From: Gnetum montanum
Taxonomy: Eukaryota > Streptophyta > Gnetopsida > Gnetales > Gnetaceae
Length of the DNA: 64,000 nucleotides
NCBI GenBank assembly: GCA_015680685.1
Contig: MNCI01010141.1
Coordinates: 620,842 to 684,841 of the forward strand
Reading direction: 5' to 3'
Under the pieces are notes generated by a model. That model was not told the DNA's origin. It did not search any database and worked only from the letters and a program-made list of their open reading frames with translations. This document shows, piece after piece, positions 36,583 to 48,659 of this stretch. The position numbers and the translations under genes were made by a program. Every line of letters begins with the position of its first letter. Positions within the stretch are counted from its first letter, which is position 1.

Positions 36583-37300
36583 AATTTGACATTTTTTAAA
36601 ATTTCCATCAAATGGTAGCAACTAACAACAATTTTTTCGACGATGTCGACGATGTTCGTGTGGGTGCTAGAGGAGGTGGCTTTTTCGAGTGCTAGTGGTG
36701 TTTGAGGACGTCGAATGAGGTTACTTTTCTTCTATGCATCAAAAGAATCCAATTCGTGGAAGCGAGAAATCGAGGATTTGTGATTCTGAACGTGTTTGGG
36801 TACGTGTGCCTCAAGAAAAGTGGGGACGGGTTCGTAGCCGGGGATGCGATGGAGAAAATTTAAATATATTAAAAAATTAAATCTCATATATCATAAAAAT
36901 ATATTATAAAATATAGAACAATGTAAATCCAAAATATTGTTACTGCTTAAAAATTGCACAGAAGATTGCAATATCACCATTAAATTGAAGCAAGAAAATT
37001 TGCAAAGGTATGAAGGGCATTGAATCCATTTCCTTACTCAGGAGCCATGATTTAGCCAAACATATAATTTCTGCAACAACCAAAATGACAGCAATAAAAT
37101 GAAACTCCTTTGTTACTCAATCCAATATTTCCAAAAATGAAATTAAGCCTCAAGCCTCAACCAAATTTATAACAAATCCGGTTTGCTAATACTTTTGTTC
37201 AACAACTACTTGTGAGTAGCACCCTAGGGACTAACTGTGAGTAGCCACATTGAAGATGACTGCATTAAAAGAAGACACAACTTAACTAAATTAGGCACAG
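36583..37300. other. No clear gene; repeat units then AT-rich sequence (probably L interior)
   Basis: 36640-36730 holds units resembling the 44-bp repeat at 38215-38560 (GGAGGTGGCTTTTTCGAGTG). CpG-containing sequence continues to about 36850 and AT-rich sequence follows. Confidence 0.45.
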
Positions 37301-37301
37301 T

Positions 37302-37385
37302 CAGGAACTCACCTCACCTACAATGATCGAAAACCTTACCTTTCAAACGCCAGGAACTCACCTCACCTACAATGATCGAAAACCT
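37302..37385. repeat. 49-bp tandem duplication
   Basis: The 35-base block starting CAGGAACTCACCTCACCTAC occurs at 37302 and again at 37351 without change. Confidence 0.85.
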
Positions 37386-37770
37386 TTTAGACGCTGAAAA
37401 ATCGGCAGTAGTCATGATGAAGGAAAAGTAAAAACACAGCACCATGAGCTTGCATATGGCCATTGGCCATGTGCTGTTGGGATTTGTTACTTTATAAGCA
37501 AACAGATTTTTAAAATAGTTGAACAAGCATCCATCCGTCATCATGTTCATGACTCATGACCCATGACAATGACCTGTTTTGTTTTTTCTGGAAAAAGAGC
37601 AAAAACCAGCAATGAACAATAAACACGCGTGAATGTGAGAGTCATGGCGGAACCTTTGACGCTCCGAAAGCCAGGCGAATCCATGCAAATACAATGTTTT
37701 CCTCGCACGCCCCGTCCAAAACTTGATTTCCGTATGACGCATACTTGCCCCTTCGGCCTTCGGTTACCAT

Positions 37771-37902
37771 AGTGTTTGTTTATTTATTCACTCCCTTGTT
37801 TTCTGTGATCCGTCTCATGCCGATGCCATAATCAGTGTTTGTTTATTTATTCATTCGTACTCCCTTGTTTTCTGTGATCCATCTCATGCCGATGCCATAA
37901 TC
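37771..37902. repeat. 63/69-bp tandem duplication
   Basis: The block starting AGTGTTTGTTTATTTATTCA and ending GATGCCATAATC occurs at 37771-37833 and 37834-37902. The second copy has a short insertion after ATTCATTC and one C-to-T change. Confidence 0.85.
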
Positions 37903-38208
37903 TTGATTGCTTGCTTGCCACTTAACAATGAAATGAAGTTTTTGGTATGATTCAGAACACGAGAAGATACGTAAGATTTTAATGCAAAATGCAGACATCA
38001 CTAAAAGGCAAGAACAATACGAGGCAAGGCAAGGCGACCATTTCAATGTACAAGTACAAAATACAAATCCAGACAAAATTTTATTGGAAATTATGAAATA
38101 CGTACCCATTGCGAATTTAATGCGCTTCTGTACGCGCTCCCGAGACGCGAACAGTTCGTGAAAATTTGTCGGAATCGCCAATCTCCGGCGCATAGCTTTT
38201 CTTAGCAT
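37843..38208 (-). CDS. Possible exon-like ORF, unrecognised
   Basis: The minus strand reads an ATG at 38206-38208 followed by RKAMRRRLAIPTNFHELFAS and RERVQKRIKFAMG. The next bases are GTACGTAT, which would make a good splice donor, and the reading frame beyond it looks like intron. CpG-rich against the surroundings. The start overlaps a degenerate unit of the 44-bp repeat. I do not recognise the protein, and it may be chance. Confidence 0.2.
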   Translation of the reverse strand: MLRKAMRRRLAIPTNFHELFASRERVQKRIKFAMGTYFIISNKILSGFVFCTCTLKWSPCLASYCSCLLVMSAFCIKILRIFSCSESYQKLHFIVKWQASNQDYGIGMRWITENKGVRMNK

Positions 38209-38214
38209 TGACAG

Positions 38215-38560
38215 TGTCCATCGATGCCAAAGGAGGTAACTTTTCTTGATGCCAGCGATGTCTACAGATGCCAGAGGAGGTGGCTTTTCCCAACCCCAGC
38301 AATGTCTACAACTGTGAGAGGAGGCAGCCTTTTACGATGTCCAAGGAGGTGACTTTTTTCAGTGCTGGCGATGTCCGCAGGCACCCAGCACCAAAGGAAG
38401 CACTTTGCCTGGCATCGGTGGTGTCCACGGGATTCGAAGGAGGTGATTCTTTTAGGCGTTGGGGGTGTCCGCAGGTGCCGGAGGAGACGACTTTTCTTAA
38501 TGCCGGTGGTATCTATGGGCACCAAAAGAGGAGGCTTTTTTCAGTGTCAGTGGACAGCAG
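38215..38560. repeat. ~44-bp degenerate tandem repeat, GC-rich
   Basis: About seven units built on GGTGTCCGCAGGTGCCGGAG plus GAGGTGACTTTTTTCAGTGC, with some longer units. Similar units lie at 36640-36730, and a related ~45-bp repeat lies at 55100-55290 in element M. Overlapping frames on both strands here are products of the repeat. Confidence 0.7.
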
Positions 38561-39930
38561 CAGTGCAACGGATCCGGCAGCAGTGACGGTGGACGAGGCT
38601 TTCGCACAGCACCATACAGGGAGTGGTACAGGTTATGGTGGCTGCGGTAGTGAGTGGCACAGTTGATAGATGCAGAGATCGGCGGGTGACGCAACAATGG
38701 CGGTGAGCAGTGTTGTTGTAGGCGGCATGTGGCGAAAAGACAGAGCAGAGCTGCATAGGAAATTCCCGCCGCAAACTCTCTGGCCGTCAGATTCGCCAAC
38801 GCCCAGGCAACCACCAGGTGGTTGCATCTCCACAGCTTGAACACCAAAATTATCTGCTGCCACGCAGATACATCCCTTGCCGTCGATTTGTTCCACGATG
38901 CAGGGGTGTGCAGATCGATAGCCAGGAAGTCACGGCGAATAGCACAGCAGGAGGCGGTGGAATGGTGGAGGAATTGGAGGTAGGGCAGCCTTTCACTACC
39001 GAACAAGAAGATTAGACTTTACTGTGTACTTAAACAAGGGCAGCCTTTCCATCTATGGAGGAATAATTCCTGTAAGCTAATTTGCTATGCCGTCTGAGTT
39101 GCAGTCAATGTGAGTCCAGTTGCAGAAGCCAATTAGCCAAGCACCATAGGGATCATACTCCATTTTCTTGGATTCAAGTACGCTTGCATGCTCTTGTTCA
39201 AGCAATGATTTTGTGGCAGAGTAAATATTACCATTCATCATGCCAAACACAACCAAAAATTAGTTGTCATAATATAAGACTCTGACAACTCATATTTACT
39301 CTCAAATTCTAAAACTTACGGTGGTAGAAGCTATAGAGGATTTGGGCATCACCGTGTTAAGATGCTGAATTTAAAGAACCAGGAGGGATCAAATACTTGT
39401 GTGATGGTGGAAGAATCACCTACCCAAAAAACAAGGTTTGGGAATTCATGGGATTTCATAACATTGGTCTCGAATTTCCATAAATGCAGTGACCTCACTT
39501 AGCTTCCATGCGATTTTACACGGTCAAAATTGACATGAAATGTTTTTCAAAAAACTAAATTTTAAATTTTCTTTTCAATTAATAAATTTTTTGTAAATAT
39601 AAAATTACTGTTAATTGTAATAACCAGGGAACTTGACCTTGTGCCTACACTAATGAGCATTGAAACATGGGTCTAATAACCCATAGGTTTAATAATCTTA
39701 ATGTTACACGTTTGATCTGAAAACTTAAAATTTCGATATTAAATTTTATTTTTATTTTTTAACTTTTTTTATTATTCTGTTCTACCTTGTCTTGGTGATT
39801 GACTTGGTGGTTTGGTTGAAGATAGGGTATGAGTTTAGTTTGGGTAAAGGGAGATTTTGATTTTGATTTCAAACCCTAAAATTTTGATGCTTTTTTAAAT
39901 AAAAGATTTAGTAATGTTTAATTTATTATT
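38561..39930. other. GC/CpG-rich then AT-rich stretch, no gene recognised
   Basis: 38561-39050 is CpG-rich and open in several frames on both strands without a recognisable product. 39050-39930 is ordinary AT-rich sequence. It probably belongs to the interior of L. Confidence 0.4.
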
Positions 39931-40813
39931 ATTTTTATAATGCACACATAACAAGAAAATTAAAATTCATAATATCTCCCAAATCCTATGTCCGATTAGG
40001 AAGAAATTTATATTGTTGGAATTATCTCTTGCTGAGCACTACCCATTGGACATGGTTTTATGATCCAAAAAATAAGTTGGATTTTCAAGATTTAAATAAA
40101 ATAAAATAGCTTATTTTACCAAAAATTGACATTCTTAGGTTGAACATGACAACTTCTAGATGACTTGGGTTTCAATTATAATGAGACATTACAACATTAC
40201 CCACCAAGTGTAGGTTTCCCTATGGGTCTCATGACAATAACTCTTGTTGGTTAGATAGGAATGAGACAATCATACACCTAGGTTAACCTCATAAAACTTA
40301 CAAATACACCTTTTTTACATTAAATAACACATAGGTCCTATATAAGACAAGTATTGCCAAGTTACAGGCATTAGGTGTTTAGGGGTAATAAGTCTCAACT
40401 TAGGCCATAGTTACTAATCTTCTAGGATAACTTAATAATGATCATAATCAATTTATATTTCCAACATCACTACAAGATGGATAAGAGTTACCTGGACCAA
40501 TGTATCCTTGTCTTACCAATGTCTCTTACAATTGATGAATCTTGGTGAGGCATAATCAAATCTTCCTTGGTCAATGATATCCTTGAAGTAATCTTGTTGG
40601 TTGGTGGAATCTATGTATCTTGTAGATGCTTGATCACAAACTCCATTATCCATGGAAAAAATTGCTTGAATACTAACTTTTGATTAACATGGATGATTTC
40701 AATTATGAGGTGCCTTTCGTGGTGGTCCATGACTCTCACTGGGTCATGGCTCCATGGTTCGTCATTGGATTATAGTCAACCCATGATTATAATTGGCCCT
40801 TGGGTTGTGGTTT
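39930..40813 (-). other. Noncoding leader of element L
   Basis: On the minus strand it follows the primer site and aligns with 54160-54720 of M (shared blocks: ATCTTGGTGAGGCATAATCA region, the GTTACCTGGACCAATGTATC region, and CATGTCCAATGGGTAGTGCT against GTCCAATGCATAGTACTC). No gag reading frame is visible in either copy. Confidence 0.65.
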
Positions 40814-40825
40814 GCTTTGATACCA
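40814..40825 (-). other. Primer-binding site, initiator tRNA-Met type (element L)
   Basis: The minus strand reads TGGTATCAAAGC, one base from the plant initiator-Met complement TGGTATCAGAGC, two bases after the LTR end. Confidence 0.75.
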
Positions 40826-40827
40826 AA

Positions 40828-41393
40828 TGTGATATCTCGTTTTCAGATGTCATGGCAAACATCACATATACTTTATATTAAACATTATGTGTAAGAAGAT
40901 AATATACCAAACATCAAATATCTATAACATTTGACATTATGCATAAAGAAATTAATAGGGAAAATGTAGAAGAAAAGAGGAAAGAATGCTTTATTGATGT
41001 GAAATAGTGTTTTTGGATCATTCTCTAAGAGTGTTCCTAGGATTTTATTCCTTTAGCATTTATCCCTTAAAGGCAATCTAACACTAACACCATGGTTAGG
41101 CCTATAACCAGCCTAAAGGGATGGCTAGTCCTCTTCACTAAACACTTGTTACTTGCCTTTACTGGCTCTACAACTCCATGCTACACGACCTCTAATGCCC
41201 ATGTATAAATGCCTTAGGTCAAATGCCCAAAGGCAACCTCAAGAGACACATCCATTATTATAACATGCTCTTTCAAGTCTTAATTACAACTCCTATTTCA
41301 GGTCTTGTTATTATAATGATAACACTTATGAAGAGGCTCCATCTTCCTTATGTAGCAACACCATTTCTCGATTTGTGCACAGGGGACATTACA
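40828..41393 (-). repeat. 5' LTR of element L
   Basis: On the minus strand it starts TGTAATGTCCCC and ends GATATCACA. It aligns along its length with 24361-24880 and with the LTRs of M. Confidence 0.85.
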
Positions 41394-42500
41394 AGAGTTA
41401 TACCAAACTTTATGAAGAAGACAAGCTTCCTAAGATCATGATTAGCCATAAGTCTTACATTTCTAATTAGAGGTTTTATTTTTTGGATTGGAAAAGGGTA
41501 TAAGAAAAATAGGAATTTTTTAAAGTGATATAAGATCAAGAGAAAATAGATATGGGAATTGGATTTTTTTTGGATAAGAAGGATAGAATAAGGATTATTG
41601 CCAAACCCCATCATAATTAAGTACTAATTTCACTACAAATGTACATGGTCCTCTTTCTTTCTTTAGAGAGAAAATTATGCTCATGGTATATTTCATTCTT
41701 AAGATAGAAACTTTAGTATGAGTTTGGCTAATTAGCTACACGAGCAAGTAAAAGGATACTCTTAAAAACTTCTTTCATGGTGTAGTTCAATCCTCATGCA
41801 TGTGTTTTTAATTCTAAGTATGTGGCGTCATAGTAGGTCACCTAGGTAGTTAATGGTTCTTAAGTAAAGAGGAACTTACTTTGTTCCATCGCTCATTAGA
41901 TAGCCATGGATAATTATAGTTGAGAGATAGGGCTTAGGGGAATGGAAAAAGAATATTCTAAGGTCAACTAGTAATTATGGTTAATTATTCTTTTAAATTC
42001 ACATGTCCAACATTCACATGACCATGATAAGAACATGATAAGGTAGTAAAAATCTCATCCTCTATAATCCAACATGACTAACAAAATTATTATATTTTGA
42101 AATAAATTAAGAAGAATCATATTATTATTTTTATATAATATAAAGGAGAGTTTATGCAATAATAAGGAATAATACAATATAACATAAAATAAATAAAATA
42201 TTATATTTGAATCATTTTTAAACGATATTATAATGATCCAAATTTTAGTTACTCAAATGATCATAATGATTATTAAAATTATATCAATACATACATATAG
42301 GCCCAATCATAATGTCAAGTGTAAAAGCCAATACAAACTAAATATTCATAGACATGATCATGAAAATGCAAAGAAAATGTGCAAATGCAACCGTGAATAC
42401 ATGAAATGCATAAAAAATAAGAATAAAGCATGCAACTATGAATCTACTAGGTGTCCATAATGGATACCAAACAAGAAATGCTTTAAATGAAATGCATTAA
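41394..42500. other. No gene seen; AT-rich
   Basis: Spacer between L and the integrase end of J. It may contain J's 3' LTR, but I could not find a matching partner. Confidence 0.4.
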
Positions 42501-43140
42501 ATTTCTATATAGTTGAGGCTAATGACATGACTTGATATGTGCTCAACCACACGAGAGAAAACATAGTTTGTAGACATATTTGACCAAATAATCTATCCCT
42601 TTTTAAAACTAAATCACCTTCCTTAAAAATGTTTTTTTTTTGTATATTTTTTATCAAATAATCTTTTGATAATTTGTAGATCATTAAAGAAACTTTCAAT
42701 TACTTTAACCCTTTTAAGCTTTAAATTAAAAATTCCATATGTGTATGAAATTAAATGCTTATTAGTTGGCTAAGAAAAACTGATATGTTGAAACTTCTAG
42801 ATGTATTGGTAAAATTGGTTATTATTCATACACAAGATTAAATGGTGTAGTTTTAATTGACTCTTTATAATACATTCGATTAACCCATATTGCTCATTTT
42901 AACTATTCATATCATGTGCAGGGGTATCGAGCTATCATTTTCTTAATTTCATATAATATAATTTTATTAGATGACTTTACTAAATCATTACCTTGGAGAT
43001 AGTACTCTGTTATAGATTAAACAATAATGTTATGTTCCCTAGCCCAATTTATAAATTCTATGGATACAAAAGAAGCTCCATTATCAACTACTAAAGCATA
43101 AGGGTATCCATATCTAGAAATTATATTATTTTTTTAAAAA
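42500..43140 (-). pseudogene. Integrase remnant of J
   Basis: ISRYGYPYALVVDNGASF, EFINWAREHNIIV and YYLQGNDLVKSSNKI match the integrase core. The catalytic Glu position, 36 after the Asp of VDNG, is Lys (AAG). The end of the frame (42505-42699) has FKEGDLVLKRD, the start of the C-terminal domain. Confidence 0.7.
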
Positions 43141-43599
43141 AACTAGATAACTTTACAAGATGTTGGAGATTTTTCTATCATTACAAGCTAGTGTTTACCA
43201 ATTAGCATTTTTGGATATTTCTTAGTTTTGATATATAGTCATCAAATAGAGACTCTCCAATTACTAGTTTAGGAGAGATTTCATTCAAGAATATGATATG
43301 TTTTGATATATTTTCTTCACTATTTTGAGAAATTTTAAAAAATTGCTCACTGAATTCACCTTTAGAAAATAAAAATCAAGAAATTTTATGGTCATCATTG
43401 AAAACTTAGAAAGAAAGAATATTGTCTAGAATATAGTACGATTTAGCCTTTTCAAAAATGAGCTCAAAATCATAAGAGTTATATCAAAATGAGATACCTA
43501 AAGTAGTTGTTACTTAGGCCAATGGATTAGGATTATAAATTTTCTCTTTAGAAACATATTTGATGGATATATGATCAAGTTCTTTGAAAAGCTCAAGAA

Positions 43600-43880
43600 C
43601 ATTTGTTTTGTACACTTTTATGTTTGAATCCTTATTTTCAGAAATTCCATTGATTTAATTCACTATAAATTGAGAGTCACTATAGATTTTAAGTTTGGAT
43701 AAGTTTTAATATTGAGAAAGCTTTATCCTATGTATAAGAACTTCATACTCAACCATGTTGTTGGTCATTGGTCATGTGAAATTAATGGCTTTAAAGATAG
43801 GAATGTTTCTAGGAAGTATGAGCATAAATATTACTCCATATCCTTTCTTAGAAGAAGCTTCATGAACTTTTAATATTCAA
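43600..43880 (-). pseudogene. Second (archaeal-type) RNase H remnant of J
   Basis: VHEASSKKGYGVIFMLILPR, TNNMVEYEVLIHRIKLSQ and LKIYSDSQFIVN follow the Tat aRH pattern (first Asp replaced; Glu of VEYE and Asp of SDSQ kept). One or two stops. Confidence 0.65.
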
Positions 43881-44378
43881 GTATGTAGGTTAGTCTAATT
43901 AAAGAAATTTACTCTTTGATCAATGTAAACATGGTCATCATCAAATATTGGCTTATCTTCTAATTATTTAATGACTAAAATTTCATTTATATCTTTATCC
44001 TTTCCTAACGATTGAGGATCATTGAAAAGGAAAATTTTCCCATCATTTTGATGATAAGGTAAGGTATCTTTGTAAATTTTTTTAAATTCTCTAAAAGTTT
44101 GGTAATAAAATGTGAAATATATATGAGAAAAGAATATATTTTTGAAATTTCACACATATTATCATTTATAACAAACTTCTCTAGGATAACTTGAATCACT
44201 CTAACAAAAAGGTTATTGCTTTTGTTTTCAAGCAATTTGTTCTATTAATTAAAAGTTGTAACCACATGTTTGTAAAAAGGTTCTTTAGATATTATAGCAT
44301 ATTTAGATTTTCTTTAATGGGAATTAGTAATTCTAAAAAATCTAATCTAAAGAAGATTCCAAACTAGGGCTTAAAAGT

Positions 44379-44700
44379 TTAATATAAGAGAACATAATCA
44401 TTTGATTGCATATCTATCACTAAAATGTCAACATAGCATGTGAAACTAGGGTATTGGTTTAGTTGCATCTTTACTCCTTTTAAAGAATCTACAATGGGTA
44501 CATCGGATTCATCAAGTTGGATGATACTTCTTGTTGGAGAGAGCATTTGTGATCCTACCATTTTGCACACTTCTAATGGAATAACATTAATAGTTGCACC
44601 AAAATTGATTAGAAAATTATGAATGTTTTCACCTAAAATAATCAAGGTTATTCAAAAAGAAGATTGATCTTTATTATTTAACATGAAATTTCTTGAATTT
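44379..44700 (-). pseudogene. Protease remnant of J
   Basis: FLINFGATINVIPLEVCKMV stands where FLIDSGATINVIP is expected: Asp to Asn and Ser to Phe, both by single C/G-to-T/A transitions. The open frame is 44379-44645. Confidence 0.65.
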
Positions 44701-45429
44701 TGTAGTGATAGAGCATTATGACTTGCTATCGAATGAGCTTGTTTTTAGTTGTAGGATATTTTTATGTATTAGTTTTAAGTGTATTAACCATATTTCGTAT
44801 TATATCTTTCATTTCATTAAAATACAAAATATCATGCATTAAAATGTTAGCTTTTACTCTTCTTAAATCATCAACCAAGTCATAAGATTTGTTTTTATCT
44901 CTAACCTCATATTGAGGTGTATTTCTTTTAAGTATAAAAGGTACACTTGGTTGTTATTAAATAGTTATTTATTCCTAGTTTATTGTTAAGTAGAACTCAT
45001 GATATCACTAAGTCTACAATAATAAGTATTATGTGGGTTAGAATCAATCACCATGACTTGTTCACACAAGGCTCCTTATTCACTGTCTTTTTTATGAGGA
45101 ACATTGAAAACCATAATTGGACATTTACCATTTAATTTATTTTGAAAGTTATCATCATATAATGCTAAACATTGTGAGTAAACATTCTTCAAATATTATT
45201 GGGTATTATGAAGGTGAAAATAATCATTGGAAATAAAACCATCAATTTCTTAAACACTTTGATATATTTTATTATTGTTACACGTTAACTCCACTACTTC
45301 ATCAAATAAACTTTTTAGGACATTTAAAATTTGAGTCATTTGGATTTATTGATTTTCAACTTGAATGTTTGATTTATTTAGGCCTATGATTGATTGAATG
45401 AGAGCTTTTGATTGATCATCATTTAATCA

Positions 45430-46298
45430 TATGTTTTGTAAAAGAAAATAAGAATAATTAGGAGTGATATTTGAAGGTAAATTAGGTGTTGGTGAAATGG
45501 ATTGAAGTGGTATAGGATAAAAGTGCATTAGGCTATTTAGATTAACCACTCCAAATTGGGTTTGGATAGTGTTTATTAAAGAAACTTCTTCTAATTCTAC
45601 TACTTTAGTCATGGATCCTTACAATTTAGTTATATTAGTATTAGAATTAATAACATAAGCATAGAAAGAATCTAAAGTGAAAAGATTAGAATTAACAATA
45701 CCATCATGTTGAAAATACATTTCATTAGAAACATATGCCAATATTTGAAGAAACCTTAGGTTGTAGTTATGAATAGTTTCTCCTAGTGATTTTCTTAATA
45801 TAGTAAAATTACTAGAGGTAAGGGTAGAACTAGTAAATTTATCAAATTAGGATATGAATTTAATTTTAAAATTTATCCAAACCCATTTTATTGGGATAAG
45901 TCTAAGATCATGATGAATTTACTTTTAAAATCTTTCCATATACTAATGAAAGCACTTGGAAGCAGATGAAACCATTGGGGTGCCTTACCTTGGAATGTTT
46001 TCATAGAGGCTGTACATGCAATATCATTATTGATGACATTATAAATTCTTAAAAGAATTTCAAACATTTAAGATGTTGATGTGCATTGCTGAATTAGGAT
46101 CAAAAAGATTAATATTTTACAAAGTTTTAGGGATGAAGGTGGGTTTGCTACCAACTTGGTTCTAGTTTTCTTAGGAATGTCAATGGAAAAAAGGGAAGCT
46201 AGTTCTCTTTGTTGCTCAAATTAATAGATAATTAATCTATTTAAATCATGGGTAAGAAGTCCTCTAAGAATTGAGATATGGGAACTCTTTTCACTCAT
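45430..46298 (-). pseudogene. gag remnant of J
   Basis: Likely start at 46296-46298 (MSEKSSHISILRGLL). The core motif KTFQGKAPQWFHLLPSAFIS near 45950-46020 is typical of Tat gag. 45427-45612 is the best open piece. Frameshifts and stops are present. Confidence 0.6.
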
Positions 46299-47379
46299 AA
46301 ATCAAATAGATCATAAAATATGAATACCAATAAAATTCAAAGCCATAATTTAATTAAAATAAAATAAAAGATGAAAATAATTTATATTATAAAAAGTAAA
46401 GTGAAAATATAATAAAAATAGATATAAAAGATAGACTATTTAATTTAGACTTTAGAAAAGTAAACTTGAAATAAATGATATACAATTATAATAAAATCAA
46501 AATAGACAATCTTACCAAAGTTAAGACTAAGGTAAGAACTACCAAATAAAATTAATAAATAGTGCTCCTAGCACTAGAAGAAAATATGTTGATATGTAAA
46601 TTTTAGCTATAAGTAACATCCTTCAAAAACAAGTTTTGAAAGACAGACACCTAGGGCTCTCTTATGGATATGAAAACTTAAAAAATGTCTTAGATGATAA
46701 AGTATATGGATTCTTTGAAAGTGAAATTATTAAAATGCTATTAATTATAAAGATAATTTGAAATGCAGAATTTACATATGTGATTATGCCAAAGTGAATA
46801 ATATTTTTGTTTCATGGAAACTAAAATAGTAAATTAGAATTCTAAACTGAAATGAAGTACATAGGCTCAATTTAAGCTAAGAAAAGATATTAATATTAAG
46901 TAAATAAAGTGAAAAAAATGTAAATTTAAGTATTTCAAATAAGAAATAGATAAAATCCAATTGGGGAAAAAATATTTTGAAATAGAAACTATAATTTTGA
47001 ATTGAAAAACTAATATAATTCACAAACATAAACTTCTAAAAATATAAACTAAAAATGAAATAAATAACAAACCTAAAGGTGTTTTAAAACTGAGAATAAA
47101 GTAAAAATATACATACTTTTATAAGAAAATGATATGAGGACTTAACTCTAGATAAATTCTCTAACTTTGATCACTACATCTTTAGATTATTGTAGAAGCT
47201 TTCCTTCACACATCTGTAATTAATGGAACACCTCCAACAAATCCTTACATTGGAACTTAGCTTTGTGAGGGTGAGTTAACAATGTACATCAATAGGTTCA
47301 GATAGAGAAAATGGGAAGGATAAGAAACTTGAAATGAAAAAGTCTATTTATTTGAGCTCCATAATTTGAGTGCTTTTAA

Positions 47380-47423
<44 letters not shown>

Positions 47424-47849
47424 CCTCCCTCCCTCCCTCCCCTAAGGCTCCACACAATGTGTGTGTGTGTGTTAAAAGGTTACAATAATATACTTAACAA
47501 CCATTTATCTAGCCACAAGAGTAACACATTATGTTGGTGAAAGTTTAAAGTTTATAAATACATAAAATATGTATTAAAAAATATCTAAAAATTATTTGGA
47601 CACCTAAGGCTCTACACCACATAGCATGGTCGCCATTACTACACTAGATATGATTCTCATGTGCGATCCTTGACTCCATCACCTTCATCCTATCATCATT
47701 GTAAGAACATCAATGATATCACCCAAATTACAACCATGATAAGAAAGTTGTAAAAATGTGGAGGCTTGCATGGATTAAGTTGTACTTATTGCATTCACAA
47801 CTAGGTCAACACACGCTCAATAACACCTATAGTAACTATTGTCAGATCA
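46299..47849. other. No gene; AT-rich with a microsatellite cluster
   Basis: AT-rich sequence that may include J's 5' LTR, which was not resolved. The microsatellites are listed separately. Confidence 0.5.
47382..47472. repeat. Compound microsatellite (CT)n-(CCCT)n-(GT)n
   Basis: CT dinucleotides at 47382-47419, CCCT units to about 47442, a short spacer, then GT units at 47459-47472. Confidence 0.95.
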
Positions 47850-48603
47850 TGGTGTATGGTCACTTAATGCAAATTAATCCTTTAAACATTCCAAATCTAG
47901 ATTGTATATAAGGAAATTAATTACTAGAAAGAAAGCCAACTATTTTTATTAATTTAAAATAAGATTATAATAACTATGATAGCAAAATCCCACATAACAC
48001 ACATGTGCTCAATTATATTGTAGAGTAGGAGGTTCTAAAATCATATACAGTATTTTTTGATGTAAGCATTAATTGACCTAGATCTCTATGCTCTCACATA
48101 GGACTAATATATGATAACCAATATCCCATACAATGATCATGAATCATACACTCATTATTCACACAAACTCTCTCCACATAAAACATGCAATACAAACCAT
48201 TATTTAACTTGAAATAAAGCTAAAACATTAAGAAAAACTTTTCCATACTTAACTTGATATTCCTGGCTATTTTCCATCTTGGAACTACAACATTGTAAAT
48301 TTTTCTAATCCAAAAAAGACACCTTGAATACTAGAAATATATCTTTCTAGCAATTATTCAATGTTATGGAGACATCCATAAGTTAGAAAAGACATTTTAT
48401 GGACTAGGCAAGGTGTCTCCTCTCCAAGTAAGACATCTACCATTAGTGACAAGGCATTTTTTAAAGTTGATCGAACATCTTCTACAAATGCCTATTTCTT
48501 AAGACATCTCATGAGGTTTAAGGATGTCTTTCAAGATACCAAAAATCTTTGTTCCACTATCTATCAAAATGGTATTAGATTTAGAAGAGGTGTTCCTACA
48601 CCA
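47850..48603 (-). repeat. 3' LTR of chromovirus K
   Basis: Aligns along its length with 51398-52170 (for example the TTAACTTGAAA, CATACTTAAC and TCTCCTCTCCAAG blocks). The purine tract TTTAAAGGGAGGAAAAGT on the minus strand abuts it at 48604-48621. Confidence 0.85.
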
Positions 48604-48659
48604 ACTTTTCCTCCCTTTAAAAAGTAAACTTAAGTGAATAAGGAAGTAAGAGTAGAAGT

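Larger units (their letters stand above)
24361..41393 (-). mobile_element. Non-autonomous LTR element L carrying an EEP gene, split by element C
   Basis: Outer parts are a 3' LTR (24361-24880), EEP ORF (25308-26469), leader with primer site (39930-40825) and 5' LTR (40828-41393), all minus strand. All have counterparts in M in the same order. Element C (26853-36582) is inserted between. The GC-rich part 36583-39050 probably belongs to L because its ~44-bp repeats resemble the ~45-bp repeats of M at the same position. No gag or pol was found. Flanks GGATT and AGAGT are not a target duplication, so treating both halves as one element is an inference. Confidence 0.65.
42500..46298 (-). mobile_element. 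Tat-like Ty3/gypsy remnant J
   Basis: Minus-strand order is gag (46298 to about 45430), protease (44379-44700), a ribonuclease H of the archaeal/plant type (about 43600-43880) and integrase (about 43140-42500). The extra RNase H signature (TNNMVEYEVLIHRIKL, then YSDSQFIVN) is characteristic of the Tat lineage. The RT and first RNase H are not visible in the space available and appear deleted. LTRs not identified. Confidence 0.65.

Noticed and set aside
38262-38525. P-loop-like GVGKSHLL motif on the minus strand
   Set aside because: It recurs in degenerate form with each 44-bp repeat unit and has no Walker B or other NTPase context.
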